Assembly: GCA_020047725.1 (NCBI GenBank)
Contig: JAIFNM010000116.1
Coordinates: forward strand, 1-26,781
DNA: 26,781 nucleotides
Source of the DNA: Betaproteobacteria bacterium
GTDB taxonomy: Bacteria > Pseudomonadota > Gammaproteobacteria > Burkholderiales > Rhodocyclaceae
Direction of reading: 5' to 3'
This document shows, piece by piece, positions 14,972 to 23,001 of the stretch (position 1 is its first letter; every line of letters starts with the position of its first letter). A program made the position numbers and the translations under genes. Under the pieces are notes generated by a model that worked only from the letters and a program-made list of their open reading frames with translations, did no database searches and was not told the origin of the DNA.

Positions 14972-16891
14972 TCACCCCTGAGACTGGGCGCTATCCGGTT
15001 TGTGTTGCAAGATACCTGAAAAGTCGGCCAGAGTCATACTGCCCAGATCGTCACCATTGACAGCGCGCACCGACACGGTCTGCTCCGCTTTTTCCCGATC
15101 GCCTACCACCACAAGATAAGGAATGCGCATCAGCGTATGCTCACGAATTTTGTAGCCGACCTTTTCATTGCGCAGATCGGTAATTGCCCGAGAACCCGCT
15201 TTTTGCAGCGTTCTGACCACTTCTTGCGCATAATCAGACTGAGCATCGGTGATATTCAGCACAGCGACCTGTACGGGTGCCAGCCAGACTGGGAAAGCAC
15301 CTGCGTAATGTTCGATCAGGATGCCGATAAAGCGTTCAAGCGATCCAAACAAAGCGCGGTGCAGCATGACCGGACGAACGCGTGCGCCGGATTCGTTAAT
15401 GTAGCTGATGTCAAAACGTTCGGGCAAATTCAGATCGACCTGCAAGGTACCACACTGCCAGTCGCGACCAATGGCGTCGCGCAGCACAAATTCCAGCTTC
15501 GGCCCATAAAAAGCGCCTTCGCCAGGATTCACCACATACGGGATGCCCATGTTGCCAAGCGCTGATGAGAGAGCGTTTTCCAGTTGATCCCAGACCTCGT
15601 CGCTACCGATCCGGTTGACAGGTCGTGTGGAAAGCTTGATCGCCACATCGTCAAACCCGAAATCCCGATAGATATCGAGGACCAGTTCGACGACAGTTTC
15701 GCACTCCTGCTGCATCTGCGCCGATGTGCAAAAGATATGGGCATCGTCCTGGGTAAAGTGGCGGACACGCATCAGGCCGTGAAGTGATCCAGACGGTTCA
15801 TAGCGGTGAACCTTGCCGAATTCAGCCATGCGGATCGGCAGATCACGATAGCTCTTGATTCCCTGTGCAAAAACGCTGAGGGAGCCTGGGCAATTCATCG
15901 GTTTGAGCGCAAAGACCCGTCCGTCTTCCGTTTCGGTCGTGAACATGTGGTCGCGATAGTTTGCCCAGTGCCCGGAAATTTCCCAGAGCGAACGATCCAT
16001 TACATCCGGGGTATTGACCTCTTCATAGCCAGCGTCCTGTTGCCGTTGCCGCATATAGGCAATGAGTTGCAGAAAAACCGTCCACCCCTTGCTGTGCCAG
16101 AAGATCGACCCCGGCGCGCATTCATCAAAGTGAAACAGGTCGAGTTGACTACCCAACTTCCGGTGATCACGCTTGCCGGCCTCCTCCAGTCGAGTCAGGT
16201 AAGCGTTCAGGCTCTTCTCATTCGGCCAGCAGGTGCCATAGACCCGTTGCAGCATGGCGTTGCGCGCATCACCGCGCCAGTAGGCACCGGCCAGTTTCAT
16301 GAGCTTGAAGGCTTTGATCTTGCCGGTGGACGGGACATGCGGCCCGCGACAGAGGTCAATAAAGTCACCCTGGCGATAAAGCGAGATTACTGCATCACTC
16401 GGCAGGTCGCGAATGATCTCGCATTTGTAGGTCTCACCCAGTTCCTCAAACAGCCGGATGGCTTCTTCTCGGGGCATTTCGATGCGCCGCAGGGGAATAT
16501 CTTCGTTAGCCAACTCCCTCATGCACACTTCGATTTGAGCAAGATCCTCGGGAGTAAAAGGGCGCTCGAAGGCGAAATCGTAATAGAAGCCATCTTCGAC
16601 ATTTGGACCGATGGTAACTTGCACGGCCGGATAAAGCTGCTTGACAGCCATGGCGAGCAAATGCGCACACGAATGGCGCATCACGTCCAAGCCCTCTGGG
16701 TCGCGCTCCGTAATCAATGCCACATGGGCATCTTGCGAAATTAGGCTGGAAAGATCGCAAAGCCGCCCATCAATTCGAGCCGCTAGTGCACTACGTGCCA
16801 GACCGGCACCGATAGATTTGGCCACGTCAAATGCTGTTACTGAGGCCGGAAAATTGAGTCGCGCCCCATCGGGCAAAGTAATGACAGGCAT
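14972..16891 (-). CDS. thrS: Threonyl-tRNA synthetase
   Basis: The 639-residue protein attaches threonine to tRNA-Thr. It has the TGS domain (MPVITLPDGARLNFPASVT), the editing domain with MRHSCAHLLAMAV, the class II core with MNCPG (zinc cysteine), FTQDDAHIF and MLHRALFGSLERF (zinc histidines), and the anticodon-binding domain at the C-terminus. The ATG at 16891 has AGGAG upstream and gives the normal start; a longer frame to 17029 does not. It is not next to infC-rpmI-rplT, the usual thrS setting, so it may be a second, regulated copy. Its leader of roughly 100 bases begins near the palindrome at 17017-17028. Confidence 0.95.
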   Translation of the reverse strand: MPVITLPDGARLNFPASVTAFDVAKSIGAGLARSALAARIDGRLCDLSSLISQDAHVALITERDPEGLDVMRHSCAHLLAMAVKQLYPAVQVTIGPNVEDGFYYDFAFERPFTPEDLAQIEVCMRELANEDIPLRRIEMPREEAIRLFEELGETYKCEIIRDLPSDAVISLYRQGDFIDLCRGPHVPSTGKIKAFKLMKLAGAYWRGDARNAMLQRVYGTCWPNEKSLNAYLTRLEEAGKRDHRKLGSQLDLFHFDECAPGSIFWHSKGWTVFLQLIAYMRQRQQDAGYEEVNTPDVMDRSLWEISGHWANYRDHMFTTETEDGRVFALKPMNCPGSLSVFAQGIKSYRDLPIRMAEFGKVHRYEPSGSLHGLMRVRHFTQDDAHIFCTSAQMQQECETVVELVLDIYRDFGFDDVAIKLSTRPVNRIGSDEVWDQLENALSSALGNMGIPYVVNPGEGAFYGPKLEFVLRDAIGRDWQCGTLQVDLNLPERFDISYINESGARVRPVMLHRALFGSLERFIGILIEHYAGAFPVWLAPVQVAVLNITDAQSDYAQEVVRTLQKAGSRAITDLRNEKVGYKIREHTLMRIPYLVVVGDREKAEQTVSVRAVNGDDLGSMTLADFSGILQHKPDSAQSQG

Positions 16892-17016
16892 TGCTGCTCC
16901 TAATTTCTTGCGAATCCGAAACGATTGAATAGAACTGGCCGGGCAGGTAACCGGCTTTAACAGCGATCTGCAAGGTGGCAGCATTGGAACTGACCGTAGT
17001 CGCAGACTGTACATTA

Positions 17017-17028
17017 TGGCATATGCCA
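17017..17028. promoter_or_regulatory. Operator palindrome TGGCATATGCCA in the thrS promoter
   Basis: A perfect 12-base palindrome in the divergent gap between thrS and the seven-gene operon. On the minus strand it is overlapped and followed by CATAAT, a good -10 box for thrS, so a bound protein would block thrS transcription. A second site lies at 17082-17097. Confidence 0.7.
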
Positions 17029-17081
17029 CATAAAAAATAATATATCGCTGTCTGTTTATCTCTTATTTCCTTGCTATTGTA

Positions 17082-17097
17082 ATTGGCTTATGCCAAT
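17082..17097. promoter_or_regulatory. Operator variant ATTGGCTTATGCCAAT at the seven-gene operon promoter
   Basis: TTGGC and GCCAA arms around TTAT, followed by ATATAAGTA. The same arrangement, down to the following ATAAGTA, recurs at 25974-25999 before citC. It lies 40 bases upstream of the first NifX-like ATG, and TTGCTA (17072-17077 region) may be the -35 box. Confidence 0.65.
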
Positions 17098-17136
17098 ATA
17101 AGTACGTTCATTTCAGACCAGAAAGGCTGGAAATAA

Positions 17137-17499
17137 ATGAAACTCGCTTTCACAACCCTTGGAGAGAAGCTCGATTCTCCGCTTGATCCAAGCTTCGGAC
17201 GGGCCCGGAATTTCCTCGTCTATGACCTGCAAACGCAGGCAATTGAAATCATCAGCAACAAGCAGAATCTGGATGCGGCCCAGGGCGCTGGCATTCAGGC
17301 GGCACAAACCATCGCCAAGGCGGGTGCCCAAGCGCTCATTACCGGCCATTGTGGTCCCAAGGCGTTCCGGGTGCTTGAAGCCGCCGGAATCAAGGTATTC
17401 AATACCGATGCCACGACCGTAACAGAGGCTCTTGCGCGCTATCAAGCCGAAACACTTACAGAGGCGAAGGCAGCCAACATTGAAGGGCATTGGGCATGA
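17137..17499 (+). CDS. NifX/NifB-like (FeMo-cofactor-binding family) protein, ORP-like
   Basis: This is the first gene of the seven-gene operon, 120 residues: MKLAFTTLGEKLDSPLDPSFGRA with the family pattern LITGHCGPKAFRVL and GIKVFNTDATTVTEAL. It lacks the cysteine- or histidine-rich tail of the minus-strand paralogs. The layout with two ferredoxin-MinD ATPases and a sigma54 activator resembles the orange protein of Desulfovibrio, whose NifX-like protein holds a molybdenum-copper-sulfur cluster. Whether this protein binds such a cluster is not shown. Its stop overlaps the TrmO start (ATGA). Confidence 0.9.
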   Translation: MKLAFTTLGEKLDSPLDPSFGRARNFLVYDLQTQAIEIISNKQNLDAAQGAGIQAAQTIAKAGAQALITGHCGPKAFRVLEAAGIKVFNTDATTVTEALARYQAETLTEAKAANIEGHWA

Positions 17500-17999
17500 G
17501 CGAGTTCGCTATCACCTTCAAGCCCATCGGGGTAATACGCAGCGATCATGTTTCTGCGCAAGAAATACCCATTCAGCCAAACTATGCCAAAGGCTGCAAG
17601 GGGCGAGCGATAGTATTTCTGGAGTTCGAGGAAGGACTACGCGACCTAGATGGGTTTTCACACATTTATCTGATCTATCATTTTCACCAGGCAGAATCTC
17701 CGAAACTGATCGTCAAGCCGTTTCTACAGGATGTCGAACGTGGGATTTTTTCGACAAGGACACCTTGCCGCCCTAATGCCATCGGTTTGAGCGTGCTTGA
17801 ATTGGTGCGACGCGAAGGGAATGTGCTTCATCTTGATGGAATGGACATACTGGACGGCACGCCACTCATCGATATCAAACCCTACACGGCGAAATTCGAT
17901 CGAATCGAGACCTCTCGCAATGGCTGGCAAGATGAGGTCGATGAGGAAACGGCACGGCTACGGGGACGTCGGGGTTACCGAGGCGGAAGCAGCTCATGA
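17496..17999 (+). CDS. TsaA/TrmO-like tRNA methyltransferase
   Basis: The 167-residue protein has the TsaA beta-barrel pattern: ITFKPIGVIRSDH, AIVFLEFEEGLRDLDGFSHIYLIYHFH, and the signature STRTPCRPNAIGLSVLELV, followed by the GTPLIDIKPYTAKFD block. E. coli TrmO uses S-adenosylmethionine to methylate the threonylcarbamoyl adenosine at position 37 of tRNA-Thr. The C-terminal extension of that enzyme is short or missing here, so this may be a TsaA-domain protein with a different substrate. It begins by ATGA overlap with the NifX-like gene and ends by ATGA overlap with the first MinD ATPase, so it is tightly coupled to them. Its divergent neighbour is thrS, which acts on the same tRNA. Confidence 0.88.
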   Translation: MSEFAITFKPIGVIRSDHVSAQEIPIQPNYAKGCKGRAIVFLEFEEGLRDLDGFSHIYLIYHFHQAESPKLIVKPFLQDVERGIFSTRTPCRPNAIGLSVLELVRREGNVLHLDGMDILDGTPLIDIKPYTAKFDRIETSRNGWQDEVDEETARLRGRRGYRGGSSS

Positions 18000-18847
18000 T
18001 AATCGCAGTAGCTTCTGGCAAAGGCGGCACCGGCAAGACCACCATTTCAGTCAATCTGGCGAAAGCGTTTGGCGCCCCTGTGCAGCTTCTTGACTGCGAC
18101 GTCGAAGAACCGAATGCCCACCTTTTTTTACGCGGTGTACTGATCGGCGAAGAAGAGATCAGCATTGCCGTCCCGGAAATAAATGCCACCGCCTGTAATG
18201 CTTGCGATGACTGTGTGAAGTTTTGCCAATTCAATGCACTCGCTTCGTTTTGCAGCGCCCCACTTGTTTTCCCTGAACTGTGCCATGGCTGTGGTGGATG
18301 TGCTTTGGTTTGCCCTCGTGACGCGATCCGTGAAAGAGATTTCCGGATCGGCGTCATAAACACATTCGTTAACGAAAATATTACGCTGAAAAGTGGCTGT
18401 CTGGATGTCGGTGTTTCACTGGCATCCGCTCTGGTTAACTCAGTGAAATCCAGGTTGGACAAGGGCGTCACCGCCATTCTCGATGCGCCACCTGGCACCG
18501 CCTGCCCAGCCGTGGCAACACTCCGGGGTGTCGATTTTGTCCTGCTGGTCACCGAGCCGACGCCTTTTGGCCTGCATGACCTGAAACTTGCTGTTGATAC
18601 GGTGCGGGAATTGCGGCTTCCCTTTGGTGTCGTCATCAACCGGGTTGGCATCGGCGATGACCGGGTGCATCGCTTCTGTGCGGATGAACATATCCCCGTC
18701 CTGCTTGAAATCCCGGATGACCGGCGCATTGCCGAAGCCTACTCCAAAGGGGAATTGATCGTTGAAGCGCTCCCTGAATACCGTGTGCTTTTCGAGCGCC
18801 TTTGGCAGGCGATCACGCGCGAAGCCGGCCAAGGAACTGCACCATGA
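17996..18847 (+). CDS. MinD/Mrp-type ATPase with inserted 2[4Fe-4S] ferredoxin domain
   Basis: The 283-residue protein has the deviant Walker A motif SGKGGTGKTT at residues 7-16, the switch region LLDCDVEEPNAHLF, and an inserted ferredoxin domain (about residues 60-115) with CNACDDCVKFC and CHGCGGCALVCP. The later ILDAPPGTACP and VTEPTPFGLHDL are typical of the MinD superfamily. Paired ATPases of this kind occur in the Desulfovibrio orange-protein loci and are thought to move or insert metal-sulfur clusters. The first cluster lacks the usual proline after the fourth cysteine. It overlaps both neighbours by ATGA. Confidence 0.93.
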   Translation: MIIAVASGKGGTGKTTISVNLAKAFGAPVQLLDCDVEEPNAHLFLRGVLIGEEEISIAVPEINATACNACDDCVKFCQFNALASFCSAPLVFPELCHGCGGCALVCPRDAIRERDFRIGVINTFVNENITLKSGCLDVGVSLASALVNSVKSRLDKGVTAILDAPPGTACPAVATLRGVDFVLLVTEPTPFGLHDLKLAVDTVRELRLPFGVVINRVGIGDDRVHRFCADEHIPVLLEIPDDRRIAEAYSKGELIVEALPEYRVLFERLWQAITREAGQGTAP

Positions 18848-19719
18848 AAGAACTGATCGTCATCAGCGGCAAGGGTGGAACTGGCAAGACCAGTATCACG
18901 GCCTCGTTTGCCATGCTGGCCGAACGCCCGGTCGTAGCCGACTGCGATGTGGATGCGGCCGATCTGCATCTGGTGCTCGCCCCTAGCCTCCGCGAACGCC
19001 ACGTTTTCATGAGCGGCCATCAGGCGATCATCATGGAGGAGGTATGCAGCAACTGCGGCGTTTGCCTGCCCGAATGCCGGTTTAACGCCATCCAGCCGCC
19101 CGCGCCGAAAGATGGACATGACACTTACTGGATTGACGCAACGGCCTGCGAAGGCTGCGGCGTCTGCTTGAAAATCTGTCCAATGGACGTCATTGACTTC
19201 CCCGAACGCCGTTGCGGTGAATGGATGATTTCCGACACAGTCTGCGGCCCGATGGTACACGCCCGCCTTGGTGTGGCTGCAGAAAACTCTGGCAAGCTGG
19301 TGACTACCGTTCGTCAGCAGGCCCGCCGTCTTGCCGAAGAGGGCAATCACCCGATCATTTTGGTTGATGGGCCACCCGGCATCGGCTGCCCTGTGATTGC
19401 GTCCATTACCGGCGCAACCCACGTCTTGATTGTCACTGAACCCAGCGTCTCCGGAGAGCATGACATGGAGCGCGTACTGGATCTGACCCGGCATTTCGGC
19501 ATTCCGACGTCTGTTTGTGTGAACAAGTGGGACATTAACGTCGATATGGCTGAAAGAATCGAAGAACTGGCTCGGCAGGCCAGAGCACGGGTTGTCGGTC
19601 GAATCCGTTACGACCCGTCCGTTAGCTTGGCCCAGATTCGGGGACAGGCCGTGGTCGAAACCGATTGCCCATGTGCACAAGATATCCGCAACATCTGGAA
19701 AGAACTCGCACTTCAGTGA
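18844..19719 (+). CDS. MinD/Mrp-type ATPase with inserted 2[4Fe-4S] ferredoxin domain (partner)
   Basis: The 291-residue protein is a paralog of the preceding gene. It has SGKGGTGKTS (residues about 7-16), VADCDVDAADLHLVL, ferredoxin motifs CSNCGVCLPEC and CEGCGVCLKICP, then LVDGPPGIGCPVIAS and VTEPSVSGEHDMERVLDL. The C-terminus has an extra cysteine pair (ETDCPCAQDIRNIW). I chose the ATG at 18844, which overlaps the previous stop (ATGA); the longer frame to 18802 lies inside the first ATPase. The two ATPases probably act as a heterodimer, as inferred from their coupling and the ORP precedent. Confidence 0.93.
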   Translation: MKELIVISGKGGTGKTSITASFAMLAERPVVADCDVDAADLHLVLAPSLRERHVFMSGHQAIIMEEVCSNCGVCLPECRFNAIQPPAPKDGHDTYWIDATACEGCGVCLKICPMDVIDFPERRCGEWMISDTVCGPMVHARLGVAAENSGKLVTTVRQQARRLAEEGNHPIILVDGPPGIGCPVIASITGATHVLIVTEPSVSGEHDMERVLDLTRHFGIPTSVCVNKWDINVDMAERIEELARQARARVVGRIRYDPSVSLAQIRGQAVVETDCPCAQDIRNIWKELALQ

Positions 19720-19770
19720 GCCGAATTGCGTTTCAAGAGCCGCTACACCCACTATCAAGGAGCCCAAAAA

Positions 19771-20109
19771 ATGAGATTTGCGATTCCTCTAGCCAACGGA
19801 AAATTGGCCATACACTTCGGACATTGCGCATCCTTTGCCCTTATTGACATCGATTCTGAAGAACAAATAATACTGAACCGGGAAGACATCTTTGCCCCAC
19901 CACATCAACCGGGACTGTTGCCGCCATGGCTGGCGGAACGAGGTGTCAAACATATTCTTGCCGGTGGAATGGGGCAACGAGCCCAGGATCTTTTCGCTGC
20001 TCAAGGAATTCAGGTCACTGTCGGCGCTCGCGTCGAAACTCCGGAAAAACTGGTTATGGATTTCATGGCCGGGACATTGACGGTCGGTGGAAACGCCTGC
20101 GATCACTAA
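19771..20109 (+). CDS. NifX/NifB-like (FeMo-cofactor-binding family) protein
   Basis: The 112-residue protein begins MRFAIPLANGKLAIHFGHCASFALID with the HFGHC motif of the family, then HILAGGMGQRAQDLFAAQGI. I chose the ATG at 19771, preceded by AAGGAG. It has a histidine/cysteine-containing end (GGNACDH). It follows the second ATPase by 51 bases and precedes RidA by 22 bases. HFGHC is the form seen in orange-protein-type members, and this is the second candidate cluster carrier of the operon. Confidence 0.9.
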   Translation: MRFAIPLANGKLAIHFGHCASFALIDIDSEEQIILNREDIFAPPHQPGLLPPWLAERGVKHILAGGMGQRAQDLFAAQGIQVTVGARVETPEKLVMDFMAGTLTVGGNACDH

Positions 20110-20131
20110 ATAAACACAGAAAGGAATGAGC

Positions 20132-20518
20132 ATGAACAAGAACGTCATCCATACCCACCAGGCTCCCCAAGCCGTCGGTACCTATTCCCAGGCAGTCCGC
20201 GCTGGCGACATGGTTTTTCTTTCCGGCCAGTTAGGACTGGAACCCGCCAACGGCAACCTGCTCGAAGGATTTGAGGAGCAGACGCATCAGGTCTTCCGCA
20301 ATCTGCGGGCGGTTTGTGAGGCAGCGGGCGGCGATCTTGGGGACATTGTCCGCCTTGGCGTTTTTCTGACCGACATGACCAACTTCGCCCGCTTCAACCA
20401 GATCATGGGTGAATATTTTGCCGAGCCTTATCCGGCACGAGCTGCCGTGCAGGTGGTTGGCTTGCCAAAGGGTGGAGTGGTCGAAGCAGAAGCGACCATG
20501 GTTTGCTCTCCAACCTGA
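20132..20518 (+). CDS. RidA/YjgF-family enamine/imine deaminase
   Basis: The 128-residue protein begins MNKNVIHTHQAPQAVGTYSQAV, with FLSGQLGLEPANG and the catalytic-region arginine in PYPARAAVQVVGLPKGGVVEAEA. RidA hydrolyses reactive 2-aminoacrylate and 2-aminocrotonate made by PLP enzymes such as threonine dehydratase. The second ATG (20132) is preferred over 20126 because AAGGA lies 6 bases upstream of it. Its position inside a metal-cluster operon is unusual. The stop is one base before the sigma54 activator ATG. Confidence 0.93.
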   Translation: MNKNVIHTHQAPQAVGTYSQAVRAGDMVFLSGQLGLEPANGNLLEGFEEQTHQVFRNLRAVCEAAGGDLGDIVRLGVFLTDMTNFARFNQIMGEYFAEPYPARAAVQVVGLPKGGVVEAEATMVCSPT

Positions 20519-20519
20519 C

Positions 20520-21836
20520 ATGCAAGTTCCGGCATTTAGCGAGGTGATTCTGGACAGCCTTTCCGAAGGTGTGTTCACGGTTGATCACAACTGGAGGATC
20601 ACTTCGTTCAATCGGGCCGCCGAAGAAATTACCGGCCTTCTGCGAAAAGAAGCACTGGGGCAGTTGTGCGCCGACGTGTTGCATTCCAGTTTGTGCGAAA
20701 GCCATTGCCCGATCAGGGCGGCTATGGGCAAACATGCACCAGCTCAGAGCCAACGTTGCTATTTTGTTGACACGGAAGGCTCACGGGTACCGATCAGCGT
20801 CTCAGCAGCCGTGCTATACGATCCAACGGGTGAGGTGTTGGGCGGTGTTGAAACCTTCCGCGACCTGAGTGAAATTGAAGCCTTGCGCAGTCAATTGCGC
20901 AGTCGATCCAGTGGCCTCAACAGCCAGAGTCCAGCCATGCAACAGATTTTGTCACTGTTGCCGATACTGGCGGACAATCCAACGTCTGTCCTGATCCAGG
21001 GAGAAACCGGCACCGGTAAGGAAGTGATAGCACACGCCATCCACGATGGAGGGCCGCGACGCAGCAAGCCCTTCGTGGCGATCAATTGCGGCGCACTGCC
21101 TGACCATCTGCTGGAATCCGAATTATTCGGTTACAAAAAGGGCGCCTTTACCGGTGCCGACCGCGACAAACCTGGCCGGTTTGCCCTTGTGCGTGACGGC
21201 ACCTTGTTCCTGGACGAAATTGGCGAGATCAGTCCGGCGATGCAGGTTCGGCTCCTGCGCGTATTGCAGGAACGCGAATTCGAACCATTGGGAGGTACAC
21301 ACTCGGAACCCATGCGGGCACGAATCATTGCGGCCAGTCACCACAACTTGCAGGAGTTGGTGAGAGCCGGGAAATTTCGGGAAGATCTCTTCTACCGCCT
21401 GGACGTTGTTCGTCTCGAAATCCCGCCTTTGCGCGCCCGTCAGGAAGATATTCCTTCGCTCGTTGCAGAATTGCTTGCTCGCTGCAACGAAAATATGGGG
21501 CGCGATGTGCAGAGTATGGCACCGGAGGTAATGGCCACACTACTAAACCATGACTGGCCGGGAAATATCCGGCAACTGGCCAATGTAATCGAGCGTGCAG
21601 TCGTTCTGTGCCGTGGAGACCACATTGAAATCGAGCACCTGCCCGACGAACTTCACGTGGTAAGCACGCCTTCGTCAGGACTCGCTACCCGAGTTCGCCA
21701 ACAGGCTGAATCCGAGGTCATTCTCGCCGCGCTCAAGAATAACGACTACAACCGCAAAAAGACCGCTGCCGCTCTCGGCATGCACCCCACTTCTCTATAT
21801 CGCAAGATCAAAGCCTGGGGATTGCTGGGCCGATAG
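20520..21836 (+). CDS. PAS-domain sigma54-dependent transcriptional activator
   Basis: The 438-residue protein has an N-terminal PAS domain (about residues 5-115) with a cysteine group CADVLHSSLCESHCP, then an AAA+ domain (about 135-365) with GETGTGKE, the sigma54-contact loop KGAFTGAD, and LFLDEIGEI, and a C-terminal Fis-type helix-turn-helix (TAAALGMHPTSLYRKIKAW). The ATG at 20520 has little ribosome-binding support and probably relies on coupling to the RidA gene. The cysteines in the PAS domain could bind a cluster or sense redox, but this is not shown. Its likely target is the sigma54 promoter at 24245-24259. Confidence 0.93.
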   Translation: MQVPAFSEVILDSLSEGVFTVDHNWRITSFNRAAEEITGLLRKEALGQLCADVLHSSLCESHCPIRAAMGKHAPAQSQRCYFVDTEGSRVPISVSAAVLYDPTGEVLGGVETFRDLSEIEALRSQLRSRSSGLNSQSPAMQQILSLLPILADNPTSVLIQGETGTGKEVIAHAIHDGGPRRSKPFVAINCGALPDHLLESELFGYKKGAFTGADRDKPGRFALVRDGTLFLDEIGEISPAMQVRLLRVLQEREFEPLGGTHSEPMRARIIAASHHNLQELVRAGKFREDLFYRLDVVRLEIPPLRARQEDIPSLVAELLARCNENMGRDVQSMAPEVMATLLNHDWPGNIRQLANVIERAVVLCRGDHIEIEHLPDELHVVSTPSSGLATRVRQQAESEVILAALKNNDYNRKKTAAALGMHPTSLYRKIKAWGLLGR

Positions 21837-21940
21837 ATAAAAAGGGATTTTGTACTCGTCCATCATCATCTGGAGCATGTTTTTACTATTCAACCGCGAA
21901 TAGGGCCCTCACTGTTCTGTTGTGCCGCCTCTGTCAATAG

Positions 21941-21952
21941 TGGCATATGCCA
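21941..21952. promoter_or_regulatory. Operator palindrome TGGCATATGCCA ahead of the DMT transporter
   Basis: A perfect 12-base palindrome, identical to the thrS-side site. TTGTGC (21920-21925) is 17 bases from GCATAT (21943-21948), giving a possible promoter with its -10 box inside the palindrome. The DMT gene starts about 140 bases downstream. Confidence 0.6.
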
Positions 21953-22006
21953 TCATTTTTATCTAACCAGCGCCGCCCTGACATCGGCACGAAGAAATCG
22001 GGGGGC

Positions 22007-22093
22007 ATGACGAATCTGCGCCGTTTTCCGGAACCAGTCGTTTCCGTCAATCGAACCGGAGAACCGCTCCAATACAGCTGCACCACCTCCTGA
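22007..22093 (+). CDS. Possible 28-residue leader peptide ahead of the DMT transporter
   Basis: A short frame from ATG 22007 to a TGA overlapping the transporter start (TGATG, 22091-22095). It reads MTNLRRFPEPVVSV ... YSCTTS. Its ribosome binding site (GGGGGG close to the ATG) is poor, but the overlap would couple its translation to a transporter gene that has no clear ribosome binding site of its own. Low confidence. Confidence 0.3.
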   Translation: MTNLRRFPEPVVSVNRTGEPLQYSCTTS

Positions 22094-22941
22094 TGATCGT
22101 CGGATCGGCGTTCATGCACGCTCTGTATAGCGCACGCCTGAAAAGAAGCGGCAAAGATCCCTTTCTATTGCCTGGGTTTTTCCTGATTGCAACGCTTGTT
22201 GCCTGGGCGGATATCTGGCGCGAGGGTGGACTTGGCGTCGTCGCCTGGAGCGACTTGACCCTGGTCTATCTAGCCGCGCTTTTCTATGTGATGTACCAGA
22301 TGTTCTGCAATACCGCGTACCAGATGGGCGACATTTCGACGCTTTACCCATTAACGGTACTCGGACCCGTGTTGATTCCGATCTGGGCTGGACTGTTCCT
22401 CTCGGAGCATATCGGCTGGCAGGCTATTTCCGGCATCAGCCTGACCTTTGCAGGCGCCGCATGTATCAAACTAAAGACTTTCTCTTGTAAGGAACTGAAA
22501 AAGGCATTTGGCTGGCATGGTGATTACGCTGGAGCACGCTGGGCGTTAGCCGCATCTCTTGTTTACTCGGTGGGCGCCATTTTCGACAAGGCCAGCGTCG
22601 GCCTGTTTCATGGCACATCCTACCTCGCCTTCATCCTGCTGTTCATGACCTTGAACATGCTGGTGACCCTGTTGTTCAGAAAACGGCCTACGCCAGCCGA
22701 TTTGTCGAACTGGCTACCAATGTTGCTTGGCGGCTTGGCACTTTACTTGTCATTCATGCTTTTTCGAGTGGCGCTCAAGGAGGTCTATGTCAGCATCGCC
22801 ACACCGATCCGCCAAGTATCGATCCTCTTTGCGATGGCATTCGGGGTGGTTTTTCTAAAGGAAAAAATCAGTCGCTCTACTTTGGCTGGAGCCTTGCTCA
22901 TTTTCTTCGGTGTGTGTCTACTGGCGATGTCAAAGAGCTAA
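22093..22941 (+). CDS. DMT-superfamily (EamA) transporter
   Basis: The 282-residue inner-membrane protein consists of the two five-helix EamA repeats, with the first repeat probably starting inside MIVGSAFMHALYSARLKRS. Recognisable parts are TAYQMGDISTLYPLTVLGPVLIPIWAGLFLSE in repeat 1 and AVIY-type positions in repeat 2 ending SILFAMAFGVVFLKEKISRS. Members export amino acids and related metabolites; the substrate here is unknown. It follows the operator at 21941-21952 and lies downstream of the seven-gene operon on the same strand, with an intergenic gap of about 250 bases. Confidence 0.85.
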   Translation: MIVGSAFMHALYSARLKRSGKDPFLLPGFFLIATLVAWADIWREGGLGVVAWSDLTLVYLAALFYVMYQMFCNTAYQMGDISTLYPLTVLGPVLIPIWAGLFLSEHIGWQAISGISLTFAGAACIKLKTFSCKELKKAFGWHGDYAGARWALAASLVYSVGAIFDKASVGLFHGTSYLAFILLFMTLNMLVTLLFRKRPTPADLSNWLPMLLGGLALYLSFMLFRVALKEVYVSIATPIRQVSILFAMAFGVVFLKEKISRSTLAGALLIFFGVCLLAMSKS

Positions 22942-23001
22942 TTGACTAGAAGGAGCCACCAAGTAACCCGCAGCCACCCATTGCGGGCCGGTGGAGAGAA
23001 A

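Noticed and set aside
15806..16744. Plus-strand frame of 312 residues inside thrS
   Set aside because: Shadow of thrS on the other strand, which has all catalytic motifs.
17017..17028. TGGCATATGCCA as a sigma54 -24/-12 promoter
   Set aside because: The GG and GC elements are not 10 bases apart; only the site at 24245-24259 has the right spacing.
17017..17097. TTGGC-N4-GCCAA as a CRP/FNR-type site
   Set aside because: The 5-4-5 plan recalls FNR (TTGAT-N4-ATCAA) but the half-site bases differ and no CRP/FNR gene is in the window; kept as an unassigned operator.
18739..19767. Long minus-strand frame of 342 residues opposite the second MinD ATPase
   Set aside because: It is antisense to a gene with complete Walker and ferredoxin motifs and shows no domain of its own.
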